8,111 nt of DNA, taken from NCBI GenBank assembly GCA_021850375.1, contig JAJZLZ010000025.1:1-8111 (forward strand), read 5' to 3'. This DNA is from Microcaldota archaeon. Its GTDB lineage: Archaea; Micrarchaeota; Micrarchaeia; Micrarchaeales; Micrarchaeaceae. Shown in pieces: positions 1 through 7,193 of this stretch (position 1 is its first letter; every line of letters starts with the position of its first letter). The notes under the pieces were generated by a model that was not told where the DNA came from, did no database searches, and worked only from the letters and a program-made list of their open reading frames with translations. Made by a program: the position numbers and the translations under genes.

Positions 1-1188
1 GAGCCTAGCGTCAATGTGGCATCATTTGCCCTCCTGTCAAAGGCGATCATAAACCTGCCCGACAAATGGCATGGCGTTGTGGATTCTGAGAAGCGCTATA
101 GGAAAAGGTATCTTGATCTAATTATGAACGAGGATTCTAGGCGAATATTCAAAATACGCAGCATGGCCGTCTTTGAGATTAGGAGGTTTTTGAATGGCGA
201 GGGATTCATGGAGCATGAGACTCCTACAATTCAGCCCTTATATGGCGGCGCGGATGCGGAGCCGTTTAGGGTTGATGTAAACACCCTAAAAGAGGAGCAT
301 TACCTTCGCATATCAGACGAGCTGTATTTAAAAAGGCTGATCATTGCGGGCATGGAGAGGGTCTATGAGATATGCAAGGACTTTAGGAATGAAGATATAG
401 ACAGCACGCACAGCCCTGAGTTTACGATGATTGAGATATACCAGGCGTATGTGGATTATAATGCCATGATGGATCTAACAGAGCGAATGCTAAAGCACAT
501 CTCTAGCGCCGTTTTGGGCAAGACCTCAATTGAGCGCCAAGGCACAAAAATCGAGCTCTCTGGCAGATATGCTAGAATCAAATATATGGATAGTATTGGC
601 AAAGCGCTGGGCATTGATATCTCAAAGCAAAGCGATGAGGAGATCATAGCTATGGCGGAGAATAGGGGCATAAGGTTTGATTATGGCAAGCGCAATATCG
701 CGCACGCACTAGACAAGCTCTTTAGCCTTCTAATACAGCCAAGTCTGATCCAGCCTACATTTGTAGTGGATTTTCCAAAGTCCTCCTCTCCTCTAACCCG
801 TGAGAAGCGCAAAGAGCCTGGCATTGTAGAGCGTTTTGAGCTATATATTGCGGGCATGGAGATAGCGAATTCGTATTCCGAACTAAACAATCCAATAATA
901 CAAAAAGAGAATTTCGACAAGCAGATGGAGCAGATGAGGGCCGGGGACAGCGAGGCCGAGCCGCTTGATTTGGACTTTTTAGAGGCTATGGAGTATGGCA
1001 TGCCCCCTACAGGCGGCATAGGCATTGGCATAGATAGGCTGATAATGATTATGGCTAATGTTGACTCTATAAAAGAGGTCATACTTTTTCCAATGGAAAA
1101 GAGGGGCAAGTCAGTATTAGATGAGCAAATAAAGAATTCGGGCAAATCCAATGCTACTGGCCATAATAAAAAGGAGGCAAAGTCCTAA
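1..1188 (+). CDS. lysS: Lysyl-tRNA synthetase, class II, 5'-truncated by the window edge
   Basis: Charges tRNA-Lys with lysine using ATP, in the cytoplasm. The frame is open from base 1, so the gene starts upstream. The first Val codon (GTG, base 16) is internal, since it lies at the junction before the catalytic core. The N-terminal OB-fold anticodon-binding domain (usually a little over 100 residues) is outside the window; 395 residues are visible. All class II motifs are present: motif 1 region GFMEHETPTIQPLYGGADAE (202-261), motif 2 FRNEDIDSTHSPEFTMIE (382-435), the LysRS-specific GMEIANSYSELNNP (from about 853) and motif 3 TGGIGIGIDRLIMIM (1009-1053). The usual bacterial GGAxARPF reads GGADAEPF here, replacing Arg by Glu. 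After the final FP the protein has a tail of about 30 Lys/Ser/Asn-rich residues. The gene converges on the CAP-protein gene, with 33 bases between stop codons. Identity is firm; the substitution and tail are the only oddities. Confidence 0.95.
   Translation, partial: EPSVNVASFALLSKAIINLPDKWHGVVDSEKRYRKRYLDLIMNEDSRRIFKIRSMAVFEIRRFLNGEGFMEHETPTIQPLYGGADAEPFRVDVNTLKEEHYLRISDELYLKRLIIAGMERVYEICKDFRNEDIDSTHSPEFTMIEIYQAYVDYNAMMDLTERMLKHISSAVLGKTSIERQGTKIELSGRYARIKYMDSIGKALGIDISKQSDEEIIAMAENRGIRFDYGKRNIAHALDKLFSLLIQPSLIQPTFVVDFPKSSSPLTREKRKEPGIVERFELYIAGMEIANSYSELNNPIIQKENFDKQMEQMRAGDSEAEPLDLDFLEAMEYGMPPTGGIGIGIDRLIMIMANVDSIKEVILFPMEKRGKSVLDEQIKNSGKSNATGHNKKEAKS
1168..1172 (-). terminator. Possible T-run terminator for the CAP-protein transcript
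   Basis: On the minus strand, about 50 bases past the stop of the CAP-protein gene, a run of five T appears within the sequence CCTTTTTATTATGG. It sits inside the last codons of convergent lysS, so the two transcripts would overlap at their 3' ends. It is a short tract and therefore a tentative call. Confidence 0.3.
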
Positions 1189-1200
1189 AGCATTTTTTAT
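1189..1200 (+). terminator. T-run terminator after lysS
   Basis: Directly after the lysS stop, a run of six T (1193-1198) follows AAAGCA. Archaeal RNA polymerase commonly terminates at such T-tracts without a hairpin. A weak 5-bp stem (TGCAT 1203-1207, ATGCA 1213-1217, 5-base loop) lies just downstream and may be chance. Confidence 0.5.
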
Positions 1201-1221
1201 ACTGCATTCTGTATGCAATGC

Positions 1222-2361
1222 CTATGCTCTACTGGGGATATACGGCTCAAGGCTGTTATTGATAAATATGGTGTGCGTGCCGCCTAAAAACGTGCCGTCC
1301 GTGCTGTTGTTCATATATATCATTAGCGTGTATGCGCCCGCCCCATATTTATGTTCAAGCGTGCTCATATTGAAGGCGATGTCAAAATAGTTCTTCTCAA
1401 TATGGTATGTGCTTGCGTATATTGTTGCTATCCCAGGATAGTAGTAATTCCCGTACGTTACTCCCGCAATCTGTTGGCCGTATCCATAGCTAGAGGTGTT
1501 GTCCAATTCAGCTCTAGTCATGTTAAGGGGCGCTGGATCATAGGTTATTCCGATGTCGCTTATTCTTGCGCCATGCAGCATGTAGCCTTGAAGCGTCACA
1601 TTTTGGTTTGATATATTTGGACCGCCGCCTATCCAGTTTATGTAATTGTCTATGAAATCCTCGACTAAATACACGTTGGTCTTGTTGTATGCTATTCCTA
1701 TGCTGACCTCGTTGTGGTTTGGATCTAATATGTTCTTTCGATGTCCGTTGTTGCAGCACAGAGAATCGTTGTATAGCATCGAGTTTTCCATCTGTGATAG
1801 GGCGTAGGTGACATTCACCTGCTCAATATTGCAATTTTTGCCTAGACACTCTTCGTATAAGTATGCCTTGTACGCGACATTTTCATCTACAGATTGGTTT
1901 CCCCCGAGAATTGTATAGCGCATATATGGCTTCATCCCATAAGGGTCCCAGTGGCTGAAATAATCGTTATTTAGCATGCTGTTTGCATGGAACTGGGCCG
2001 ATGGCTCGTTTGATAGCGTTACGCTCTGCAGGCCATACTGAAGCCTTTCGCCATTTATCATCTGCAGCATGTATTCTATTGTTGAATTTTCAGAGAATTC
2101 TGCGCCCGCGCTGATGTTGTTATTTGTGTAGTTGAATAAAATGCTGCTCGTATTTGATACGTTTGCGGATGTTATATTCAGGTTGTTTGCGGGTATTTGG
2201 TTAAGCGCATTATAAACGTTTGCTCCATTGGGGCGCAGATTATATGCAAACAGCCTAACAATTCCTATTAGAAGCACTACAAAAGCGATGAGCAAAAGCG
2301 CAAGCGTAATTGCCATATGGTGCGCGTTTTTTGGCATTTGAGAATTGCCTTGTGCTTCCAT
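1222..2361 (-). CDS. Membrane-anchored CAP (SCP/PR1-like) domain surface protein
   Basis: A 379-residue protein with a short cytoplasmic start, one membrane helix (about 16-39) acting as signal anchor, and a large outside part. A CAP domain of the YkwD type spans about 94-242: FSHWDP (His137), DENVAY (Glu160), GHRKNIL (His207), then VSIGIAY and YLVEDF (Glu234), which together match the usual His/Glu cavity. The remainder (about 243-379) is rich in alternating beta-type sequence and looks like an added beta-sandwich domain. I count 18 N-X-S/T sequons (first Asn62, last Asn368), expected for an N-glycosylated archaeal envelope protein. Four cysteines (172, 177, 202, 203) fall in or near the CAP domain and could form disulfides. 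The ATG is 3 bases after the lyase stop and has a strong Shine-Dalgarno, so it is co-transcribed with the lyase. CAP-domain substrates are poorly known in prokaryotes; I infer a cell-surface role only. Confidence 0.88.
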   Translation of the reverse strand: MEAQGNSQMPKNAHHMAITLALLLIAFVVLLIGIVRLFAYNLRPNGANVYNALNQIPANNLNITSANVSNTSSILFNYTNNNISAGAEFSENSTIEYMLQMINGERLQYGLQSVTLSNEPSAQFHANSMLNNDYFSHWDPYGMKPYMRYTILGGNQSVDENVAYKAYLYEECLGKNCNIEQVNVTYALSQMENSMLYNDSLCCNNGHRKNILDPNHNEVSIGIAYNKTNVYLVEDFIDNYINWIGGGPNISNQNVTLQGYMLHGARISDIGITYDPAPLNMTRAELDNTSSYGYGQQIAGVTYGNYYYPGIATIYASTYHIEKNYFDIAFNMSTLEHKYGAGAYTLMIYMNNSTDGTFLGGTHTIFINNSLEPYIPSRA

Positions 2362-2364
2362 AAC

Positions 2365-3765
2365 CTACTTCCTCCTTGACTTTTTAATTGCAAAGTTTTT
2401 CGGATCAAGTATCTTGTCAAGAAGCTTTTTATCCAAGATATGCATCTCAATCGCCACATCCTTAACGCTTTTGTCCTCAATGAATGCACGCCTTGCCACA
2501 TGCGCAGCCTTTGCATATCCAATATATGGGGAGAGGGCAGTTGCAAGAGACATGTCCCTGTTCAAATTGGCGTTTACTCTCTTAAAGTTTATCTTAAGGC
2601 CCAAGATCGCGCGCTTTGTGAACGCGTTTATGCCGTTTGATAGTATCTTTATGGAGAACATGAGCTCGTGGGCTATTAGGACCATATAGATGTTGAGCTC
2701 TAGCTGTCCGTAGTCTGCGCAGCGGTCTATAATCGAGCAGTTTCCCATCACCTGGAAGCACACCATATTCATCATCTCCATCATGCTAGGGTTTATCTTC
2801 CCAGGCATAATAGAAGAGCCCGGCTGCACCGGGGGAAGTATAAGGTCCGCAAATCCGGCTATTGGCCCAGAGCCCATTAGCCTCAAGTCATTAGCTATCT
2901 TGTCTAGCGCAACTGCTGTGTCGTATAATGCATCAGATAGCGCCATTTCCTCTAATTGCGTTGACATTGTCTTAAACATGTAGCTGGATTTGTGGAAATT
3001 AATCTTCGTGTAAGCATTTATCTGCCTGATAACCTCCTCTTTATATCCTTTTGGCGTGTTCTCTCCAGTGCCTATGGCAGTTCCGCCCATAGGGCTCTCC
3101 AAAAGCAGCTTTTGGGCTTCAACTAATCTTTTCTTGACTGCAGATATTGCGCCAACATAGCCGGAAAACTCCTCCCCAAAGGTTATGGGGACCGCGTCTT
3201 GCAGGTGAGTTCTGCCTATTTTCAGAGCATTTTTAAATTCTATTGATTTTTTCTTTAGCGCGCCCTCAAGCTTAGATAGCGCCGGGATAAGGTACTCATT
3301 TATTGCGATGTATGAAGATAAGTGTATGTTCATATGGAATGTGTCGTTTGTTGACTGTGACATATTGACGTGGTCGTTTGGATGAACAATCTTATAATTC
3401 CCCTTTTTGCCGCCTAGTATCTCAATCGCCCTGTTCGCAATCACTTCGTTTAGATTCATATTGATGCTTGTGCCTGCGCCCGCCTGATATACATCAACAA
3501 TAAACTGGTCTGCAAATTTGCCATCTATTATCTCATCGCATGCCGAAACTATCGCGCCCCCTCTTCTTGTGTCCAAAACGCCTAGTTTCATATTTGCCTT
3601 TGCGGCGCTGCGCTTTATTATCGCATACGATTTAATTATCTCCGGCATCTCAACCAATCCGGATATCGGGAAATTTTGCTTGGCGCGTTCGGTCTCCGCG
3701 CCGTAATACGCATCTGATGGGACGTTGATTTTTCCAAGGATGTCGCTTTCGGTTCTATACCTCAT
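2365..3765 (-). CDS. Fumarase/aspartase superfamily lyase, aspartase-like signatures
   Basis: A 466-residue enzyme of the class II fumarase/aspartase superfamily, active as a cytoplasmic homotetramer in known members. Fumarase hydrates fumarate to malate; aspartase adds or removes ammonia (fumarate/aspartate). Visible motifs: GAGTS (96-100), HPND (128-131), QSTND (137-141), GRTHLQDA (184-191) and the signature GSSIMPGKINP (316-326) with Lys323 and Asn325. Several positions fit aspartase better than fumarase: YYGAET rather than WGxQT, VYQAGAGTS rather than WQTGSGTQ, STN rather than SSN, GQLELN rather than GNFELN. The C-terminal SLATALSPYIGYAKAA region is closer to fumarase. Family-typical GPR reads GPI (301-302), and GND reads GNC (341-343). 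I start at the ATG at 3765; an in-frame TTG at 3825 would add 20 residues with no family counterpart. It lies downstream of the sdh genes and upstream of, and coupled to, the CAP gene. Family certain, substrate not. Confidence 0.9.
   Translation of the reverse strand: MRYRTESDILGKINVPSDAYYGAETERAKQNFPISGLVEMPEIIKSYAIIKRSAAKANMKLGVLDTRRGGAIVSACDEIIDGKFADQFIVDVYQAGAGTSINMNLNEVIANRAIEILGGKKGNYKIVHPNDHVNMSQSTNDTFHMNIHLSSYIAINEYLIPALSKLEGALKKKSIEFKNALKIGRTHLQDAVPITFGEEFSGYVGAISAVKKRLVEAQKLLLESPMGGTAIGTGENTPKGYKEEVIRQINAYTKINFHKSSYMFKTMSTQLEEMALSDALYDTAVALDKIANDLRLMGSGPIAGFADLILPPVQPGSSIMPGKINPSMMEMMNMVCFQVMGNCSIIDRCADYGQLELNIYMVLIAHELMFSIKILSNGINAFTKRAILGLKINFKRVNANLNRDMSLATALSPYIGYAKAAHVARRAFIEDKSVKDVAIEMHILDKKLLDKILDPKNFAIKKSRRK
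2370..2377 (-). promoter_or_regulatory. Shine-Dalgarno site of the CAP-protein gene
   Basis: AAGGAGGA on the minus strand, 8 bases before the ATG at 2361. It is embedded in the last codons of the upstream lyase, which fixes the start and implies translation from a shared mRNA. Confidence 0.8.
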
Positions 3766-3795
3766 TGCAACCACAAATCTATACACGCATAGCAC

Positions 3796-3804
3796 ATTAA
3801 TAAA
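3796..3804 (-). promoter_or_regulatory. TATA-like element before the lyase gene
   Basis: TTTATTAAT on the minus strand, 31-39 bases before the ATG at 3765, with no Shine-Dalgarno before the ATG. A TATA box centred here would place transcription start about 8 bases before the ATG. The same CTTTATTA core at near-identical spacing precedes the divergent phosphodiesterase gene. The lyase may thus have its own promoter in addition to read-through from sdh. Confidence 0.45.
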
Positions 3805-3850
3805 GTGTTCGCATGTAAATTTCAAACCTAACTAATGGGCTAATATGTAT

Positions 3851-4021
3851 TCATATTCTGCTAAGCGATGCCACAATTAAAATAAACCCAATCCCTGCTA
3901 AGAGCGCACTGGCATTAAGAGGCACATGCAAATATTTATCAAAAATGCCAGATGCGATAAGAAGCATCACTCCAATGAAAAATATAGGGTAGCGGTATTT
4001 TGTTTTTATAATATTGGGCAT
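3851..4021 (-). CDS. Small two-helix membrane protein in the sdh operon
   Basis: A 56-residue protein starting at the ATG at 4021 and ending in TGA at 3851-3853. The start is only 4 bases after the sdhC stop, so translation is probably coupled; there is no clear Shine-Dalgarno. The protein begins with a basic stretch (MPNIIKTKYRY), then a hydrophobic helix (about 12-27, PIFFIGVMLLIASGIF), a short polar turn (DKYLHVPLN), and a second hydrophobic helix (about 38-53, SALLAGIGFILIVASLSR). This is a helical hairpin with both ends likely cytoplasmic by the positive-inside rule. Length and frame are too short for usual gene-finding cut-offs, but position, composition and spacing all support a real gene. 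I do not recognise the family. Its position suggests an accessory membrane subunit or assembly partner of the SdhABC complex; mycobacterial Sdh2 also has a small membrane subunit (SdhF), though I see no specific sequence similarity. Confidence 0.65.
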   Translation of the reverse strand: MPNIIKTKYRYPIFFIGVMLLIASGIFDKYLHVPLNASALLAGIGFILIVASLSRI

Positions 4022-4025
4022 ATAA

Positions 4026-4724
4026 TCACATGTGCCATAAAACCATATCTATCCTAAATCCTGCCGCGAGCGCCCTTATATACAAATCGACCGCGATTAT
4101 GGATATTAGGCTGATCCACGCGAAGCTCTTGTGGTAATTGTTTAGAAACGATTGTGCGTTGTATACCTTCCTATTTGCCCTGCCTGCAAGCGTGCACCCA
4201 TAACAATCTGTCCTACCGCCTATTAAATTGCGCACAGAGTGACAGGAGAACACGTAGAGCGTAAGCATTGCTACGTCAAAACCCATAAGTATGCTGCCGA
4301 GCCTCAACGAGAATATTCCGGTGTATGTCAAAGATACGTAGAGATCATAGTAGAAGAACGGAAGGACCAAAAGGGCGACATACATGAAGTAGCGATGGTA
4401 ATTCTCAAGCTTCATAAAAAGGCTACTCTCGCCGCTATACTGGCGCGATTTCTTGTCAAGCACATCTCCTGCCGGGCATGTTATCGGATGCTTGAAGATA
4501 TGCCTATTGTAATCCTGCCTGAATGCATAGCATGTTAAGCGGAATAGCCCTATTATTGGTATAATTAAAACTGTGGGCGAGTAGAACGGGTCAATATATC
4601 CCATATATTCTTTTATCGGAAATAAAATCAAAGCGACAAGAGCTGCAAGTATCAGAAACACAAAAGAGTACAGCCGGGGGTTGAATTCCAAAAACTCCTT
4701 TGGTATAATATTGTCAAATTTCAT
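4026..4724 (-). CDS. sdhC: Succinate dehydrogenase membrane subunit, type F-like SdhC
   Basis: A 232-residue membrane protein with about five helices (near 17-36, 50-67, 108-130, 142-163, 198-219). It carries electrons between SdhB and quinone. It does not resemble the common haem-b SdhC/SdhD pair. Motifs match, from memory, the single membrane subunit of actinobacterial Sdh1-type enzymes: FRLTCYAFRQDY (Cys65), a CP/AC cysteine (Cys83), QYSGE, LENYHRYFMY (His110), YVFSCHSVRN (Cys161, His162), and YHKSFAWISLISIIAVDLYIR (His198). In the Mycobacterium smegmatis Sdh1 structure this subunit holds a membrane-embedded Rieske-type [2Fe-2S] cluster with two His ligands; the listed Cys and His are the candidate ligands here. 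Extra cysteines 174 and 177 (DCYGC) look lineage-specific. Its ATG overlaps the sdhB stop (ATGA). Family assignment is from recalled motifs, not alignment. Confidence 0.85.
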   Translation of the reverse strand: MKFDNIIPKEFLEFNPRLYSFVFLILAALVALILFPIKEYMGYIDPFYSPTVLIIPIIGLFRLTCYAFRQDYNRHIFKHPITCPAGDVLDKKSRQYSGESSLFMKLENYHRYFMYVALLVLPFFYYDLYVSLTYTGIFSLRLGSILMGFDVAMLTLYVFSCHSVRNLIGGRTDCYGCTLAGRANRKVYNAQSFLNNYHKSFAWISLISIIAVDLYIRALAAGFRIDMVLWHM

Positions 4725-5458
4725 TTAATGCCCCTTAGCTTGCGTATGGCCCTAATTATAGGATCATATATCGCATCCGCCGCCCTCTCCTTCTCTGGTA
4801 TTATCGCATTGTCTGTTATCTTTATATGCTCAGGGCACACTTCCTGGCAGCATTTTGTGACATTGCAATACCCAAGCCCCATCTCCTCCTTTAAAACTTT
4901 TGAACGATCTAGACTATCTACGGGGTGCATATCAAGGGATGCAACCTTTGCAACATGGCGAGGGCCGATGTAGCTGGTGTTGTGGTTTCTAACAACATGG
5001 CATACGTCCTGGCATAAAAAGCACTCTATGCACTTTCTGAACTCTTGAGAACGCAATACATCCTCTTCATGGACTATCCATGGCGTTGCCATACCTTTTT
5101 TTGGGGTGAACTTTGGTATTTTTCTCTCTATCTCGTAGTTTATAGATACGTCGCTAACCAAATCTTTTATGTGCGCAAACGCGCGCATAGGACCTACATG
5201 TACCTTGCCCTCTAGGCTGTCTAGCCTTGTCTTGCACATGAGGCGTGGCACGTTATTTATCTCTGCTGCGCATGATCCGCATCTGGCGGCTTTGCAGTTC
5301 CAGCGCACAGAGAGACTCGTATCTATATATTTTGAGACGTAATTCACCGCGTCTAAAACAACCATACCATGCTCATAAGGCACTTCATATTCGACAAAGG
5401 ATCCCCGCTCCTTCTTGCTGTTATCCTTCCGATATATGTTAATCTTGATGCTATTCAT
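4721..5458 (-). CDS. sdhB: Succinate dehydrogenase iron-sulfur subunit
   Basis: A 245-residue subunit that wires the flavin of SdhA to the membrane through three Fe-S clusters. An N-terminal ferredoxin-like domain has Cys55, Cys60, Cys63 and Cys75 for [2Fe-2S]; all four are cysteine, whereas E. coli has Asp at the third. The C-terminal domain has CIECFLCQDVC (Cys143, 146, 149, 153) and CNVTKCCQEVCP (Cys198, 203, 204, 208). By family pattern, 143/146/149/208 bind [4Fe-4S] and 153/198/204 bind [3Fe-4S]; Cys203 is extra. The end, EHIKITDNAIIPEKERAAD, resembles what I recall of the actinobacterial type F SdhB, agreeing with the sdhC call. The start ATG overlaps the sdhA stop (ATGA) and has a strong Shine-Dalgarno. 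Full length for the family. Confidence 0.95.
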   Translation of the reverse strand: MNSIKINIYRKDNSKKERGSFVEYEVPYEHGMVVLDAVNYVSKYIDTSLSVRWNCKAARCGSCAAEINNVPRLMCKTRLDSLEGKVHVGPMRAFAHIKDLVSDVSINYEIERKIPKFTPKKGMATPWIVHEEDVLRSQEFRKCIECFLCQDVCHVVRNHNTSYIGPRHVAKVASLDMHPVDSLDRSKVLKEEMGLGYCNVTKCCQEVCPEHIKITDNAIIPEKERAADAIYDPIIRAIRKLRGIK

Positions 5459-7185
5459 TTATACTCCTCCTCTTTTACAAGAGCAGAAAGGTGCTTTGGC
5501 ATCTCCACAAGCTCTCTATATGATATTGTCATACTATCTTTCTCAAGGCGAACTATCGAGTTCTTTCTAAACGCTATATCCTTTTTGGGGTAATCGCTCC
5601 TGGTGTGCGCACCTCTGCTCTCCTTGCGCCAGATTGCGCACAAAACAATTGCCTGCGCAATTGTGAGCATGCTCTTTAGCTCCATGCAATATAGCAGCCC
5701 GTGGTTGAATACAACCCCGCCTGGTGCATAAACCTCGCTATATTTTTTATTTAGCGCATTAATTTTAGATAGCGCAGACTCCAGCTCCGGCTCGTTTCGT
5801 ATTATGCCGACATGCGCGCTCATAGTATCCCGCAACGTATCAATTAGCTCGTTTGGGTTTATGCCATTTTTCTTTTCTGTGAATGCCATAATGCGCTCAA
5901 TTTCTCCCTCAACCTCATTATCCTCTAGTTTTGGAATTGGAATCGACAAAGCGAATTTCCCTGCATGCCTACCTACCTGCCTGCCAAAGACGAGTATGTC
6001 TGCAAGCGAATTTCCTCCAAGCCTGTTTGCTCCATGAACTCCCGCCGCCGCCTCGCCTGCGGCATATAAGCCTACAACCGATGTGGCGGAGCTTTCGGGA
6101 TCAACCTCAATGCCGCCCATAAAGTAGTGCACAGTTGGTGCGACTTCCATCATCTCCTTTGTAATGTCAATTCCTGCGAAATCTTTAAACTGCGTATACA
6201 TCGCCGGAAGCTTTTTCAGTATGAATTGCGCGCCCTTGTGTTTTATATCAAGGTATACCGCGTTGTGCTCTGTGCCCCTGCCTTCTATTATCTCATTATA
6301 TATCGCTCTTGCAACGACATCCCTCGCATCAAGCTCCTTTCTCTCTGGAGAGTACCTTATCATAAAGCGCTCCATTTTGCTGTTGTATAAATAACCACCT
6401 TCGCCCCTCACTCCTTCAGTTACCAAAAGCCCCCTAACTCCTAATGGATACACCATTCCTGTTGGGTGGAATTGCACCATCTCCATGTCCTTTAGGGCCG
6501 CGCCAGCCTCATATGCAAGCGCCATGCCATCTCCTGTAGACTCCCATGAATTTGAGGTGACTCTATACACCATTCCTGCTCCTCCCGTAGCAACTATTAC
6601 TGCCTTGCATGCAAATGAGAAGAACTCTCCTGTGCGCATCGAGAAGCCAATCGCTCCCTTAATGCTATTCTCTTTTACAATAAGCTTTGTTACATACAGT
6701 TCGTCTAAAATTTTAATATCCCTATGCAATATTTGATCCTGCAGCGTGCGTATTAGCTCAAGCCCGGTCTTATCTCCGACATGGCACAGGCGCCTGTATG
6801 TATGCGCGCCAAATGCTCTTTGCATTATTTTTCCATCCGCTGTGCGGTCAAAGAGGGCGCCATAATGCTCCAGCTCATAAACCCTATCTGGCGCCTCCTT
6901 TGCGAGCTTTTCTATCATGCGCCAATCACCAATGTATCCTCCCTCTATAACAGTATCAGAGAAGTGCACCTTCCAATTGTCCTTGGAATCGACGTTTGCA
7001 ACAGATGCGGCAATGCCGCCTTCTGCCATTACTGTGTGCGCCTTGCCTAAAAGCGATTTCGACAGTACTATCACTTTTGCGCCTACCTCATGGGCCTCTA
7101 TAGCTGCGCGCAATCCGGCCCCACCTGCCCCGATGATTAGCACGTCGCATGATGTAGCATTTATTTTAGGGGCCAAGCTACACAA
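5455..7185 (-). CDS. sdhA: Succinate dehydrogenase/fumarate reductase flavoprotein subunit
   Basis: A 576-residue flavoprotein that oxidises succinate to fumarate or does the reverse, passing electrons through SdhB. Visible parts: FAD dinucleotide motif DVLIIGAGGAG (14-24); AHTVMAEGG with His50 as the probable covalent FAD attachment; QFHPTG (238-243) and TEGVRGEGG (256-264) of the substrate pocket; LDARDVVARA with Arg288 as the probable proton-shuttling Arg; VHYFMGG with His353; GANRLGGNSL with Arg388; and AHTRSDYP near the C terminus. Nothing essential is missing. The start is uncertain: no ATG fits. The frame opens with TTG at 7185, straight after an in-frame TGA, and a second TTG at 7176 would fit a leaderless start judged from the TATA box. 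Either leaves only 9-12 residues before the FAD motif. It is the first gene of the operon. Confidence 0.96.
   Translation of the reverse strand: MCSLAPKINATSCDVLIIGAGGAGLRAAIEAHEVGAKVIVLSKSLLGKAHTVMAEGGIAASVANVDSKDNWKVHFSDTVIEGGYIGDWRMIEKLAKEAPDRVYELEHYGALFDRTADGKIMQRAFGAHTYRRLCHVGDKTGLELIRTLQDQILHRDIKILDELYVTKLIVKENSIKGAIGFSMRTGEFFSFACKAVIVATGGAGMVYRVTSNSWESTGDGMALAYEAGAALKDMEMVQFHPTGMVYPLGVRGLLVTEGVRGEGGYLYNSKMERFMIRYSPERKELDARDVVARAIYNEIIEGRGTEHNAVYLDIKHKGAQFILKKLPAMYTQFKDFAGIDITKEMMEVAPTVHYFMGGIEVDPESSATSVVGLYAAGEAAAGVHGANRLGGNSLADILVFGRQVGRHAGKFALSIPIPKLEDNEVEGEIERIMAFTEKKNGINPNELIDTLRDTMSAHVGIIRNEPELESALSKINALNKKYSEVYAPGGVVFNHGLLYCMELKSMLTIAQAIVLCAIWRKESRGAHTRSDYPKKDIAFRKNSIVRLEKDSMTISYRELVEMPKHLSALVKEEEYK
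5466..5472 (-). promoter_or_regulatory. Shine-Dalgarno site of sdhB
   Basis: GAGGAGG on the minus strand, 7 bases before the sdhB ATG, formed by the Glu-Glu-Glu codons near the end of sdhA. It confirms the sdhB start and shows that internal operon genes use Shine-Dalgarno initiation. Confidence 0.8.
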
Positions 7186-7193
7186 TCAGATGT

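Noticed and set aside
681..1151. 156-codon antisense frame opposite lysS
   Set aside because: Low-complexity Ser/Ile/Pro translation opposite a well-conserved catalytic domain; a shadow frame.
1203..1217. Hairpin TGCAT-TCTGT-ATGCA between the convergent genes
   Set aside because: Only a 5-bp AT-rich stem; not convincing as a structured terminator or RNA.
3766..3825. 20-residue N-terminal extension of the lyase from a TTG
   Set aside because: The extension is hydrophobic and Cys-rich, has no family counterpart, and runs across the likely TATA element; the ATG at 3765 fits the family N-terminus.
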